Position numbers and translations under genes: made by a program. This document shows positions 35,872 through 45,325 of a stretch of DNA of 64,000 bases, one piece after another. Source of the stretch: Thermoplasmata archaeon (lineage in GTDB: Archaea > Thermoplasmatota > Thermoplasmata > Thermoplasmatales > Thermoplasmataceae); assembly GCA_021811525.1 (NCBI GenBank), contig JAJZOK010000151.1, forward strand, positions 1-64,000, written 5' to 3'. Position 1 is the first letter of the stretch; each line of letters begins with the position of its first letter. The notes below the pieces were generated by a model. That model saw only the letters and a list, made by a program, of their open reading frames with translations. It did not search any database and had not been told where the DNA came from.

Positions 35872-37365
35872 ATGGTAGAGGAACAGCCGCCGGTCCAGAG
35901 TGAGAAAGCTTCAGGGAATCACATCCTTTCCCAGTACACCCTCAATCATGAAAACGTCAGGATAAGGGTTGTGGAGATGGCTGGAACTTCGGAACTGATT
36001 TACTTGGTAGAAGAGCCGAAGCTTAGTAAGCGCGAACTGGAGGAATTCTTTGCGCTCAAGGCCGAGATCAATGACTATCTTCCCGATATTCTGGTGCTGT
36101 CTGGCGTCGATGGCTTCAACCTGAACAATATGCTCTCCTCTTTCGTTAACCAGAGAAGGCCTTGGCTTAAAGGCGAATCAATTTTCAAGATAAATTATTA
36201 CCTCGCGAGGGATTTTCAGGGATATGGGATCATAGACCCTATTGTCAGGGACCAGAAAGTAGAGGATATTTCATGTGATGGCCCGGAGATGCCAATATTC
36301 GTCTACCACAAGGATTTTGGTTCCGTAAAGACAAATATTTCATTTCCCAACACAGAGAACTTAGATTCGTATATCATAAGGCTAGCACAGATTAGCGGCA
36401 AGTCCGTTTCAATAAATGCTCCAATACTGGATTCCATCACACGGGATGGCCACAGGGTCCAGGCGGTTTATGGAAGTGAAATTTCCAGCAGAGGGCCGGT
36501 TTTTACAATGAGGCTTTTCAGAGACAGACCCTTCACCCCTGTTGACCTCATCAAGAGCGGCACTGCCTCCCCCGACCTCATGACCTACCTTTGGTTCATG
36601 ACAGAAGGTTTCAATTCTGCCCTTATCGTGGGTGCCCCTGGCGCCGGAAAAACATCCACGCTTAATTCCATACTCCTCTTCGCGCCTTCGAATACCAAGG
36701 TGTTCAGCATTGAGGAGACCCGGGAACTGAAAATTCCGCATGAAAACTGGGTAGCTGCTGAAACCAGGGGAAAGAATACGATAGAAGGGCAAAGGGGTGT
36801 TGAAAGGTTGAACATGTATGACCTGGTTTCAATGGCAATGAGGCAGAGGCCAACATACATAGTTGTAGGAGAAGTAAGAGGCAAGGAAACCTATGCCCTT
36901 TTCCAGGCAATGGCAACCGGCCATACCACATACTCAACAATTCATGCGGATTCCATGGAATCCCTCCTGAACAGGCTCGAAAACGAACCAATGAATATTC
37001 CAAGAGTGCTTGTGTCCTACCTTAACATTGTGATCTTCATCAATTTCGTACGCCTTGAAGGTAAAATGGTAAGAAGGATCACTGAAGTAGATGAGATAAT
37101 TGGAATAGATGGAAAGACCGATGAGATCCTTTACAACAGAGTCTTCCACTACGACCCTTATTCCGACAAATTCTCTTATGCTGGATCCAGCAAACTCTAT
37201 GATCGAATAGCAGAGCGTAGAGGGGTAACGAATTCGAAACTTCTGGAGGAAGTTCGAAAGAGAACCGGACTGCTTCTTACTCTTTCCCAGAAGAAGGAAG
37301 CTGACATAGAAGAGATATCTGGAGAGATAAGGAAGAGGCAGTGGGAATGGATCAGGGGTGAGTGA
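35872..37365 (+). CDS. Type IV pilus / secretion ATPase, first copy (TadA/VirB11-GspE family)
   Basis: This 497-residue hexameric motor ATPase has Walker A GAPGAGKTS at 254-262, the Asp box around FSIEETREL, Walker B YIVVGEVRG near 330-336 and the His box GHTTYSTIHAD near 353. The N-terminal domain (1-170) matches archaeal pilus or archaellum-type ATPases. It should power assembly of type IV pilin-like subunits through the adjacent membrane proteins. Its end overlaps the next gene by eight bases. A second ATPase closes the cluster at 39099. Confidence 0.9.
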   Translation: MVEEQPPVQSEKASGNHILSQYTLNHENVRIRVVEMAGTSELIYLVEEPKLSKRELEEFFALKAEINDYLPDILVLSGVDGFNLNNMLSSFVNQRRPWLKGESIFKINYYLARDFQGYGIIDPIVRDQKVEDISCDGPEMPIFVYHKDFGSVKTNISFPNTENLDSYIIRLAQISGKSVSINAPILDSITRDGHRVQAVYGSEISSRGPVFTMRLFRDRPFTPVDLIKSGTASPDLMTYLWFMTEGFNSALIVGAPGAGKTSTLNSILLFAPSNTKVFSIEETRELKIPHENWVAAETRGKNTIEGQRGVERLNMYDLVSMAMRQRPTYIVVGEVRGKETYALFQAMATGHTTYSTIHADSMESLLNRLENEPMNIPRVLVSYLNIVIFINFVRLEGKMVRRITEVDEIIGIDGKTDEILYNRVFHYDPYSDKFSYAGSSKLYDRIAERRGVTNSKLLEEVRKRTGLLLTLSQKKEADIEEISGEIRKRQWEWIRGE

Positions 37366-38275
37366 TCTGCGGGGTTTTGGGGCAAAAGGCACAAAGAAGG
37401 CTGAGTTTTTCAGGATTCCGCTCTTCAGGCAGATTTCACTCAAGATGTTTGGCAAATTCTTTAGCCAGAGGTTCAACGGAGGAAACATCGATCTGAATCT
37501 TAGGAGGTCAAAGCTTGGGATGAGCCGGGTGGAATTTTATTCGCAAACTGCAATGATCCTTACCATCGCGGCAATAGTCGCGGTTGCCCTTGACATCATT
37601 ATTTTGCTTTCGAGGCCACATCTTGCCTTCCTTATAGGCTCCATTACATTCCTTGCGCTTGCTGCTGTCCTAGCAATTCTCCTTGAGACCCCAAATACAA
37701 TTATCAGGACTAGGAGGAGAAGGATTGATTCCATGCTAACAATTGCATCTGGCTTCTTTGCCACCATGTCTTCCGCCGACATCCCCATTGACATCATAAT
37801 GAAGGATCTCGGTGAAAGCAGGCAATATGGCGAGATATCTCGTGAGGCACGGGCCATTTGGATCAGGTCAGAACTCTTTGGCGTGGATATAATTTCATCC
37901 ATAAAAGAGAGCATTCGCACTTCGGCCTCGCAGAAATTCGCAGAATTTCTTCAGGGAATTGTAACCAGCGTTAATTCTGGCGGAGACCTGAAACAGTACT
38001 TCATTTCAAAGGCAACCCAGTACCAAGGGGAATTAAGCACAATCATAAAGCAGAATTCCAATTCAATGGGCATACTTGCCGAAAGTTTTGTAACTGTTGC
38101 GGTTGCTTTTCCCCTGATTTTACTTATTATTGTGGGCATTGTGGCATTCCTGTCCCCCGGTTCGCCATCGGGGCTCATCTCACTAATGGTCTTAACGGTC
38201 GCATTGATAATACCCGCAATACTCGCAGTTTTTGGATACTTTTTCAGCAGCACAATGGGGGAGATCGAGTTATGA
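37358..38275 (+). CDS. Type IV pilus membrane platform protein, first copy (TadB/TadC, GspF half)
   Basis: This 305-residue protein has the T2SS F domain in the middle (about 125-245: RRIDSMLTIASGFFATMSSADIPID... and SGGDLKQYFISKATQYQGEL). Two helices precede it (about 60-105) and two follow (about 248-300). Such half-size proteins form the inner-membrane platform that the ATPase turns. It starts at GTG 37358, overlapping the ATPase stop, and overlaps the next platform gene by four bases. Confidence 0.85.
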   Translation: MSDLRGFGAKGTKKAEFFRIPLFRQISLKMFGKFFSQRFNGGNIDLNLRRSKLGMSRVEFYSQTAMILTIAAIVAVALDIIILLSRPHLAFLIGSITFLALAAVLAILLETPNTIIRTRRRRIDSMLTIASGFFATMSSADIPIDIIMKDLGESRQYGEISREARAIWIRSELFGVDIISSIKESIRTSASQKFAEFLQGIVTSVNSGGDLKQYFISKATQYQGELSTIIKQNSNSMGILAESFVTVAVAFPLILLIIVGIVAFLSPGSPSGLISLMVLTVALIIPAILAVFGYFFSSTMGEIEL

Positions 38276-39096
38276 TGAGCACAAGATACATGGCCATCCT
38301 TTCCTCGATTGTAGCCGTTGCTTACTTTGCCATGAGTGAATTTGCCATTGGAAGGGTGGATTCAACCCTCGGAAATCTTGCTTTTGCAATCCCAGTAGCT
38401 CTTGCGATTTTCATGATTCCAACTGGTTTTGCCAGGCGGACTATAAATTCAAGGATTTCAGAAGCCAGAAAGAGAGTTTCAGATTTTCTGAGAGACCTTT
38501 CCGAGTACACCATGTATGGGACACCCCTATCTGAGGCTGTGATTCTGGTTTCAAGAAATGACTATGGCGCACTGAACCCTGAAGTGAGATCTCTTGTGTC
38601 AAGCGTTTCAGTTGGGACCCCGGTTGAGGAAGCACTGAGACACTTCGGGGGCAACCTGAAGGATCCGGAGATCCAGAGGTTTGGAATCATACTGCAGAAA
38701 TCCGGGGAATCTGGAAGCAACACTTCGGACGTAATCGCACTAGTGTCCAGGTTCAGTTCCCAGATGCAGCTGCTCGATGAGGAGAGAAATGCAGAGATGA
38801 AGAATTACAACCTTATACTGTTGGTTTCATTTTCAGTTTTCCTCATAGTTATGCTTGTGATCGATGTGAGATTCTTCAATGCCATCCACTTGCAGAACAC
38901 AGGCGGATTCCTTTTCCAGTCCGCAGGGGCGAAAGTCCTGAAGAACATTTTCAATACCGGGATATATGTTGAAGCAGCAGGGATTGGGTTCATAATAGGG
39001 CTTATAAAGGACAGAAACCTGGTAACAGGATTCATGGAGACAGGGGCAATGCTGTTTGTCAGCGCAATTATCCTTCTCATAGCGGGGGCACTTTGA
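38272..39096 (+). CDS. Type IV pilus membrane platform protein, second copy (TadB/TadC, GspF half)
   Basis: This 274-residue protein has the same fold as its upstream partner: two N-terminal helices, a T2SS F domain (about 60-175, with LRDLSEYTMYGTPLSEAV and LQKSGESGSNTSDVIA) and C-terminal helices to residue 272. It starts at ATG 38272 inside the end of the previous gene. Sequence identity to the first copy looks low, so this is an old pair (TadB and TadC like) rather than a fresh duplication. Confidence 0.85.
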   Translation: MMSTRYMAILSSIVAVAYFAMSEFAIGRVDSTLGNLAFAIPVALAIFMIPTGFARRTINSRISEARKRVSDFLRDLSEYTMYGTPLSEAVILVSRNDYGALNPEVRSLVSSVSVGTPVEEALRHFGGNLKDPEIQRFGIILQKSGESGSNTSDVIALVSRFSSQMQLLDEERNAEMKNYNLILLVSFSVFLIVMLVIDVRFFNAIHLQNTGGFLFQSAGAKVLKNIFNTGIYVEAAGIGFIIGLIKDRNLVTGFMETGAMLFVSAIILLIAGAL

Positions 39097-39098
39097 CC

Positions 39099-40541
39099 AT
39101 GGTGGAAAAAGAGGAAAATATACTTGAAAAATACGAACTCCTTGACTCCCTGGTCCAGGTGAGAATTATTAGTGAAGCATCCACCGTCAAGTACGTAGTT
39201 TCAGAAGAGCGCCCATTTGAATCTGAAAGGAAGGCCATAGATTCCATTATAAGCAAGTACCGCGAAGAAAAACTCAAGGGTTCAACTGATGATTTTGTTG
39301 AGTACGCGAGCAAGGACGGAACATACAAGTCCCTGGACCGCAGGGGTTTGTACTTCCTGGACAGGTACTACCTGGGCTACGGGATAATCCAGCCTTTAAT
39401 GGTTGACCCGCGCATCGAGGATATTTCCTGCGACGGTGCAAATGAGTCAATATTTGTCTTCATAAAGGAATATGGCCATATTGAAACAAACATCAGGTTC
39501 AACACCGAAGACAGCCTTAACTTCTTCATAAGGAAAATTGTGCAGGATGGCGGCAAACAGATTTCCGTATCGGTTCCTGTAGTTGAAACTGCCCTTAAAG
39601 ACGGATCAAGGGTATCCGCTTCTCTTGGGCGCTATGTTACCACCAGGGGTCCAAGCTTTTCCATCAGGAGATTCAGGGAGGTTCCAATAAGCCCCATTGA
39701 TCTCATGGAGCTTGGATCAGTGAACTCAACCATTCTTGCTTACCTCTGGACCACTATAGACTATGGGGCGAACATAATGGTTGTTGGAGGAACCGCAACT
39801 GGAAAAACCACTTTCCTGAACGCAATCCTGAGTTTTGTATCACCCGACAACAAGATTGTTACCATAGAGGATACTAAGGAGCTCAACCTCATGCATGAGA
39901 ACTGGATCTCGACAGTCGCAAGGAACAGCAGCGGGATTTCAGGCACGGATGATTCAAACTTGTCCAGGATAGACATGTTTGATCTTCTGGAATCTGCACT
40001 TCGCCACAGGCCAAACTATATTGTGGTTGGGGAAGTGAGGGGACCGGAAACCTTCACAGTTTTCCAGGCAATGCTAGCAGGCCGTTTTGGGATGGGCACT
40101 TTCCATGCAGATGATATTGAAACATTCATCCACAGGCTGGAAGCCAGGCCCATTTCCATACCGAGGACCCTTATTGCCTCCCTGAATACTGCAGTTATCC
40201 TGGATACATATTATTCAGGAGGGAAGTTGATGAGAAGGGTGAAGGAAATTGCGGAAATCGTCAATGTAGATCCTGGGACAGGAGAATTGATAGTGAACAT
40301 GGTTTCTGGAAAGAATCTTCAAAACATCAGCCCTGATTCTTTTGACAGCCATGTTTTCAGGACAATTTCAGCAAGGGAAGGAGTTCCATATGACGAGATT
40401 GTAAGGCAGATGGGCCTCAGAAAGAAAATCCTGGACAGAATGGCGGAGAGCGGAATAAGGAAGTTCGATTCCGCTAGAAAGGTCTTTGCACTCATGAAAA
40501 CTAATGAGAAACTTTTGCTGGACCAGCTAGGGATTCACTGA
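39099..40541 (+). CDS. Type IV pilus / secretion ATPase, second copy
   Basis: This 480-residue ATPase starts at ATG 39099 (TTG 39093 adds two residues). Walker A GGTATGKTT is near residue 230, the Asp box is TIEDTKELN, Walker B is YIVVGEVRGPE and the His box is GRFGMGTFHADD. It is homologous throughout to the ATPase at 35872 but clearly divergent. Two motor ATPases flanking two platform proteins may act as an extension/retraction pair or a heterohexamer; that is inference. It overlaps the convergent antiporter gene by seven bases. Confidence 0.9.
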   Translation: MVEKEENILEKYELLDSLVQVRIISEASTVKYVVSEERPFESERKAIDSIISKYREEKLKGSTDDFVEYASKDGTYKSLDRRGLYFLDRYYLGYGIIQPLMVDPRIEDISCDGANESIFVFIKEYGHIETNIRFNTEDSLNFFIRKIVQDGGKQISVSVPVVETALKDGSRVSASLGRYVTTRGPSFSIRRFREVPISPIDLMELGSVNSTILAYLWTTIDYGANIMVVGGTATGKTTFLNAILSFVSPDNKIVTIEDTKELNLMHENWISTVARNSSGISGTDDSNLSRIDMFDLLESALRHRPNYIVVGEVRGPETFTVFQAMLAGRFGMGTFHADDIETFIHRLEARPISIPRTLIASLNTAVILDTYYSGGKLMRRVKEIAEIVNVDPGTGELIVNMVSGKNLQNISPDSFDSHVFRTISAREGVPYDEIVRQMGLRKKILDRMAESGIRKFDSARKVFALMKTNEKLLLDQLGIH

Positions 40542-41851
40542 GTTGAATTCTGTTGCTGATGTTCAGTATTGTTCAATGCCGGTTCTACAAAGAGCTTCCT
40601 GGACAAGTATGGAACGTATATGGTCTGAAGTATAATGGAGAAAAGTACAATGAATGACACAACTACTGCTATGGTCGGGCCATACTTGATCAATTGCGCA
40701 TTATTGGAAGTGAGGCCGACAGCATAGGGGACTGTCGCCATAACCACTGATACTACCCCTCTCGGTCCAACCATTGAAAAGAAAGTCATGGTCTTGAGGT
40801 TTACTGACCTCTTGTTTCTCCCGAAAAGTGGAAGCAGTGAACCCAATACTGCGGCAGGCCGGGCAACAAAAATTATAAGGATGGTCATGGCGATGCCTAC
40901 AAGTGCAAATGTTCCAAGCTGTGCCCTGGTAAGCATGCTCCCTAGAGTCAGGAATATGATGGCCTGCGACAGGAACGACATATTCTCCTGGAAATTGGCT
41001 TCCCTGTTCCAGAATATGCTCTTGTCAGAGAAGTTGCCAACAATTGCGCCAGTAGCAATTATGGCCGGAAATGGAGTCAGTCCAGTGGCTTCCAGCGCAG
41101 TAAATTCTAAAATCACTATCCCCAGGAGCAACCCTACGATGAGGTTCTCAAAGTTCAGGAACCTGTTCAGTATGATGACGCTGAATCCAACTATTATGCC
41201 GATAAATGCAGGTATGCTGACCTGTATGATGAAATAAGCAATGGCTCCACCCACTATCCCGATTGAGTTCACAATGCCTGAGAAACCCGAAATGTAGCTG
41301 GAAGTTGGATCTATGAATAGGATCGCTATGGACACCAGGATAATGCCAATCGGGTCGTTGAAAAGGCTCTCCCCCACAAGTGTGCCCGATATGTCCTCCT
41401 TGATATTGGTCCTCTTGAATAGAGGTATCAGTGTGGCAGGATCAGTCGGAGATATTATGGCGCCAAATAGGAAACCTATGCTTATGGGGGCACCAAATAT
41501 GAGTGAAAATAGGGCACCGCCCACAAGTGCAGTGATAATGACACCTAGGGTGTCAAGTGAAATGATTCTCAGTAAATGGCGCCTGATAACACGGAAATTC
41601 ATATAGTGGCTCTCATAGTAAAGTATGATCATAACCCCAAGGAGGCCAACCCCTACATTCCCAAACTGAGTCAGGAAACTGGAGGCAAAGACATGGTTAA
41701 TGATTTCAAGGACGGGCCCAAAGAATATGCCCAAAATGATCAGGATAGGGATATCGGCAACTGCAATTTTCCTGGAGATAGGTATAGCAAAGGCTGCAAG
41801 TATTAAAATCAGACTTATCTGATAGTATTGTGCAGCTACTGTTACATCCAT
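40535..41851 (-). CDS. CPA1-type Na+/H+ antiporter
   Basis: This 438-residue protein has about twelve helices. The ion-binding signature SPTDPATLIPLFKR near residue 130 and GESLFNDPIGIILV near 160 (Asp/Glu pair) mark CPA1 (NhaP/NHE-like) antiporters, as does the MVGPRGVVSVVMA motif near 355. It exchanges Na+ or K+ for protons and supports pH homeostasis. It lies ten bases downstream of nadE on the same strand, so they may share a transcript. A Gln/Asn-rich tail ends the protein. Confidence 0.9.
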   Translation of the reverse strand: MDVTVAAQYYQISLILILAAFAIPISRKIAVADIPILIILGIFFGPVLEIINHVFASSFLTQFGNVGVGLLGVMIILYYESHYMNFRVIRRHLLRIISLDTLGVIITALVGGALFSLIFGAPISIGFLFGAIISPTDPATLIPLFKRTNIKEDISGTLVGESLFNDPIGIILVSIAILFIDPTSSYISGFSGIVNSIGIVGGAIAYFIIQVSIPAFIGIIVGFSVIILNRFLNFENLIVGLLLGIVILEFTALEATGLTPFPAIIATGAIVGNFSDKSIFWNREANFQENMSFLSQAIIFLTLGSMLTRAQLGTFALVGIAMTILIIFVARPAAVLGSLLPLFGRNKRSVNLKTMTFFSMVGPRGVVSVVMATVPYAVGLTSNNAQLIKYGPTIAVVVSFIVLFSIILQTIYVPYLSRKLFVEPALNNTEHQQQNSTQ

Positions 41852-41861
41852 CTGTCCACTC

Positions 41862-42584
41862 TCATTCCAGCATCGATACCGGCATTCTCCTCTTGTGTTC
41901 AGAACCCGTGTAAAGCTCCATCACCCTGTTGAACCTTAGACCCTTTTCCTCACGTTTTTGGTCGAACAAGGCAACAATGGTGTCATCAAGCTCTTCATAG
42001 GTCATTCCAAGCTCAGATTCATCAGTCTGTGACTCCCACAGACCTGCTGAAGGCTTTTTCATCATTATGTCTTTTGGTACATTCAGTGCAGAAGCCAACT
42101 CCCTGACTTCCCGTTTGAGGAGATGCATTATGGGCTCAATGTCGCATCCGCCATCGCCGAATTTCGTGTAATATCCCACTACAAACTCGGAACGGTTTGT
42201 AGTTCCGACCACGATTCCATTGTTTACATTGGCCTCATGGTAGAGAATTATCATTCTGGTTCTGGACTTTATATTGCCCAGCGCCTGTTTCGATTCCACG
42301 TTAAGGAGGGCCTTGAAGGCATTGACCGGCGAATCGATCAATACAGTTCTTATTTCTACTCCCGACACTTTCTGGAGTTCCTGCACATCACCATAATCTG
42401 CCTGCGGGGTTTGTGAATCCGGCATGAAAATAGCCCTGATTTGGCGGTCCGGAAATGCTTCCTTGAGCAGCATTAAAGTCACGGCACTGTCGATACCGCC
42501 GCTTATGCCTATAACAGGAACCCTGTTTCCTACATGATCCTGTAGAAATGCTGTTATTCTCTTGATCTCTTCCCGAACCTGCAT
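41862..42584 (-). CDS. nadE: NH3-dependent NAD+ synthetase
   Basis: The protein has 240 residues from ATG 42584; a longer frame to 42680 adds a poor extension that covers the TATA-like TATTTATTTATG. The ATP pyrophosphatase P-loop SGGIDSAV lies near residue 23, TTNRSEFVVGYYTKFGDGGCDIEP near 140 and KKPSAGLWESQTDESELGMTY near 180. No glutaminase domain is present, so it uses free ammonia to convert deamido-NAD to NAD. It precedes the antiporter gene in a probable operon. Confidence 0.94.
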   Translation of the reverse strand: MQVREEIKRITAFLQDHVGNRVPVIGISGGIDSAVTLMLLKEAFPDRQIRAIFMPDSQTPQADYGDVQELQKVSGVEIRTVLIDSPVNAFKALLNVESKQALGNIKSRTRMIILYHEANVNNGIVVGTTNRSEFVVGYYTKFGDGGCDIEPIMHLLKREVRELASALNVPKDIMMKKPSAGLWESQTDESELGMTYEELDDTIVALFDQKREEKGLRFNRVMELYTGSEHKRRMPVSMLE

Positions 42585-42933
42585 ATTTGCTAATCTAAGC
42601 TTTATCTGTGGTACATAAATAAATATTCCCGCACTAAATTGTTCATCGATTTCGCTTTCATTGGAGAAACCATTATCCAATCTATAAGATCATGAGGATG
42701 AGTTCATTTTTTATTTTGGGATTAACATAATCAGAATAATGTGCTTTTCCAGCACTTATGCTTAAAAGGTTCTTTATTGGCTCAAAAGACAAAAATGGTA
42801 GTTGACGGGGGGCACTTTTTTTAATTTGAGCAAAATATATTTATAAACTCATGGAAGAGATTTATTACTGTTTCCTTTTCTACTGGAATGGATAAGTTAA
42901 TTAATGATATTTGTATAAAAATAATGATGACGT

Positions 42934-43288
42934 ATGGCATCAGAGTATAAGTTGCAGTGCCCAAAATGCCGGCATGAATTTGTTCTGAACTGCGAACAGC
43001 TGAATAGCTTCTCCGACCGAGAAGTTCCCGGGAAGTTCTGGCGCGAAGGACAAATCGTTTTGCAGTTAAGTGTCCGGGCTGCAGCAAGAGATCTCATTAT
43101 CCCATGGGAGACGGCAGGATACGGGCATCCAGGTGGTGGCTGGCATTATGGCTTTTAATTGGTTTATGACAGGCGTTGCCATTCCTTCTGCCATCATACT
43201 AGTTATGATTTATATCTGGTCCAGAGAAATGCGTTTTTCCGTCAGAAAAATGCGAAAAAACAGTAAAGCCCAAATATCAAAAATTTGA
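42934..43288 (+). pseudogene. Frameshifted zinc-ribbon membrane protein
   Basis: ATG 42934 has a TATA-like TTGTATAAAAATA about 22 bases upstream. The frame encodes MASEYKLQCPKCRHEF to about residue 42, then loses sense. The next frame continues with FAVKCPGCSKRSHYPMGDG and a Trp/Leu-rich helix, and stops at 43167. The third frame continues the helix (FMTGVAIPSAIILVMIYIW) to the stop at 43288. Adding one T in the run at 43057-43061 and one T at 43163-43165 would join all three into one protein of about 117 residues: a two-pair zinc ribbon followed by a hydrophobic hairpin. Either decay, sequencing error or frameshifting explains it. Confidence 0.6.
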
Positions 43289-43347
43289 GCCATCGAACAA
43301 CTTGAGCCACTGATAAATGCCTATTTTCAGGATCCTCAATGGCCTCG

Positions 43348-44208
43348 CTATTTCAATTCTTCCTGGTAATCCATGGCCTGGATGAGGTTTGAAAAAATCA
43401 GGGTGCTGGTGAGCGAACCGACTCCACCCGGAACTGGAGTGACAGCTTTCACCAAATCCTTTATCTCATCGATTCTGGCGTCCCCCACTATTTTTCCATT
43501 TACAGAGTTGATGCCGACATCTATAACTATTGAATCCCTGCTGACCATTTCCTGGCCAAGGAAACCGGGCTTTCCAGCCGCAACCACGATAACATCTGAT
43601 GCCTTGCACAATTCCCTGATATTTCTAGTCCTGCTATGGCAAACTATGGGCGTATAATTGTTGTTGAGGAGAAGCTGAGTAAGTGGCCTCCCTACAGTGA
43701 TTGTCCTGTTGATGACTGCAACCGTGCTCCCCTGTGGAATTTCAAGGCTTGATACGTATTCCATAACTGCTAAGGGAGTTGCAGCGACAAGCGAAGGCAT
43801 ACCAGACATCAGCCTTCCGAGGTTCTCATAGGAAGCACCGTCTATATCCTTGTGCCATGGGATTGTGTTCACAATTTTCTTATAGTCCAGATGATGGGGA
43901 ACGGGTGATTCAATAATTATTCCATGTATCATTGGATCCTTGACCACCTGGTCCAGGCGCTCCTGAACTTCCTGTGGCGTTGCGTCTTCCTCCATGGTTA
44001 TGGCCCTGGTCTCTACCCCAAGTTCTGAACCTTTCTTGAGTTTTGCCCTGAAATAGAATTCTGATGCAGGATCTTTGCCAATTCTCATGATTGCCATGGC
44101 GGGGGATTTGCCCTTGTCCCTCTGATCACTGATTGACTTTTCAATGCGGGCCCTAATTCCTTCAAGGAGAGGTTTTGCCCCTATCACTGCTATGTGAATC
44201 AGCTCCAT
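43348..44208 (-). CDS. folD: Methylenetetrahydrofolate dehydrogenase/cyclohydrolase
   Basis: This 286-residue bifunctional enzyme interconverts methylene-, methenyl- and formyl-tetrahydrofolate. The catalytic Lys lies in FYFRAKLKKG, the IHGIIIESPVPHHLD block is near residue 95, the nucleotide site is VAVINRTITVGRPLTQLL and the C-terminal signature is TPVPGGVGSLTSTLIFSNL. The start overlaps the end of the glucose dehydrogenase gene by ten bases, so they form an operon. It supplies one-carbon units for purines; purC lies a few kb away. Confidence 0.95.
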   Translation of the reverse strand: MELIHIAVIGAKPLLEGIRARIEKSISDQRDKGKSPAMAIMRIGKDPASEFYFRAKLKKGSELGVETRAITMEEDATPQEVQERLDQVVKDPMIHGIIIESPVPHHLDYKKIVNTIPWHKDIDGASYENLGRLMSGMPSLVAATPLAVMEYVSSLEIPQGSTVAVINRTITVGRPLTQLLLNNNYTPIVCHSRTRNIRELCKASDVIVVAAGKPGFLGQEMVSRDSIVIDVGINSVNGKIVGDARIDEIKDLVKAVTPVPGGVGSLTSTLIFSNLIQAMDYQEELK

Positions 44209-45287
44209 TGAATTACAGTCTTGATCTCATTGGATGGTTTCTTTGTGAATATTTCAGTATGATCGGGAGAAACCTTCTCTGTTATCATGGTTTCAAGTGC
44301 ACCATGATACTGGTGTTTCCATCTGGTTATGTCCTGAATTGCCCTTTCGTAATGGATTCTTGAGCCATCTACTGAGCCTATTATGGAAATATTTCGCTCT
44401 ATGATGTAATCGATGTCCATTCCATCAACCTGTGTTGCCGGAGCCTTGCCATTTGTGCCGAAAAGTATGAGGATCCCGTTCTCTTTCATTCTCCTCATAA
44501 ACCTGAATATTGTTGCAGGGTCCCCGCTGGTGTCTATGACAAGGTCAAGGCCATTTTTCTCAAGCGGGTCGTTGTTGTTATAGTTGTAAAAGTTGATCCC
44601 TGTTTTGTCTATGAGCTCATTTTTTGTTACATCAAGGTCGTGCCTGTTTGTAAGGTAAGTGTTGAAACCATAGTCCATAGATTTAAGGGCATAAAGGAAA
44701 GCTTCGCTGCCGGTTCCTACTACCAGGCTGTTTTTCTCGTGGTATGAACCTGCCCCATCGGTGAAGATAGACTTTTTTGATACCACATCGAACATTTCAA
44801 AGGCCTTTTCTACATTTTTAAGTGGTTCGGTGAGTACCGCAACGTCTCCTATGGAAGGATCCGGGACCTTGACAAGATACTGTGCACTATCTCCAAATTC
44901 TTCCCTCATAAAGCCATGCAATCCTGTGATTCCTGCTTCATGCTTGTCCCCGTCAGAGCAGTTGTCGGACCTGCCTGCAAAGCAATTGATGCATTTCCCT
45001 GGCCTTCTCACCATCGGAACAACATAATCTCCACTGCTTATTCCAAAATCATTCTTTGGGGCATCTTCAACTTTGCAGAGGCTTTCGTGACCGATTACCA
45101 GCCTGGAAAAACCATGGGGGTTATACGCGAAAGGGAGGGCTCCATTCACAATTCCGCGGTCAGTTCCGCAAATTCCTGTAAGTAGTGGTTTTAGCCTTAC
45201 CTCGAATCCATCAAGGTCTAACTCAAGCTTCTCATAATTCACTCCACCGGAGGGAGCATTGGTAGTAATCCCCCTGTAAAAAGCCAT
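44199..45287 (-). CDS. gdh: Glucose 1-dehydrogenase (Thermoplasma type)
   Basis: This 362-residue medium-chain dehydrogenase has catalytic zinc ligands in GICGTDRG near residue 40 and GHES near 67, and a structural zinc lobe KCINCFAGRSDNC near 95, with three Cys as in the Thermoplasma acidophilum enzyme. The nucleotide motif is VVGTGSEAFLYAL. It oxidises glucose (and galactose) to the lactone with NAD(P), the first step of the non-phosphorylative Entner-Doudoroff pathway; the KD(P)G aldolase at 20159 acts later. FolD follows with a ten-base overlap. Confidence 0.92.
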   Translation of the reverse strand: MAFYRGITTNAPSGGVNYEKLELDLDGFEVRLKPLLTGICGTDRGIVNGALPFAYNPHGFSRLVIGHESLCKVEDAPKNDFGISSGDYVVPMVRRPGKCINCFAGRSDNCSDGDKHEAGITGLHGFMREEFGDSAQYLVKVPDPSIGDVAVLTEPLKNVEKAFEMFDVVSKKSIFTDGAGSYHEKNSLVVGTGSEAFLYALKSMDYGFNTYLTNRHDLDVTKNELIDKTGINFYNYNNNDPLEKNGLDLVIDTSGDPATIFRFMRRMKENGILILFGTNGKAPATQVDGMDIDYIIERNISIIGSVDGSRIHYERAIQDITRWKHQYHGALETMITEKVSPDHTEIFTKKPSNEIKTVIQWS

Positions 45288-45325
45288 ATTTTAGTTATAG
45301 GGTCAAAATATTTAAAATTGAGGAA

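Noticed and set aside
42780..42825. GGGGGGCACTTTTTTT string resembling a terminator of a small RNA.
   Set aside because: No stable stem or promoter can be paired with it convincingly.
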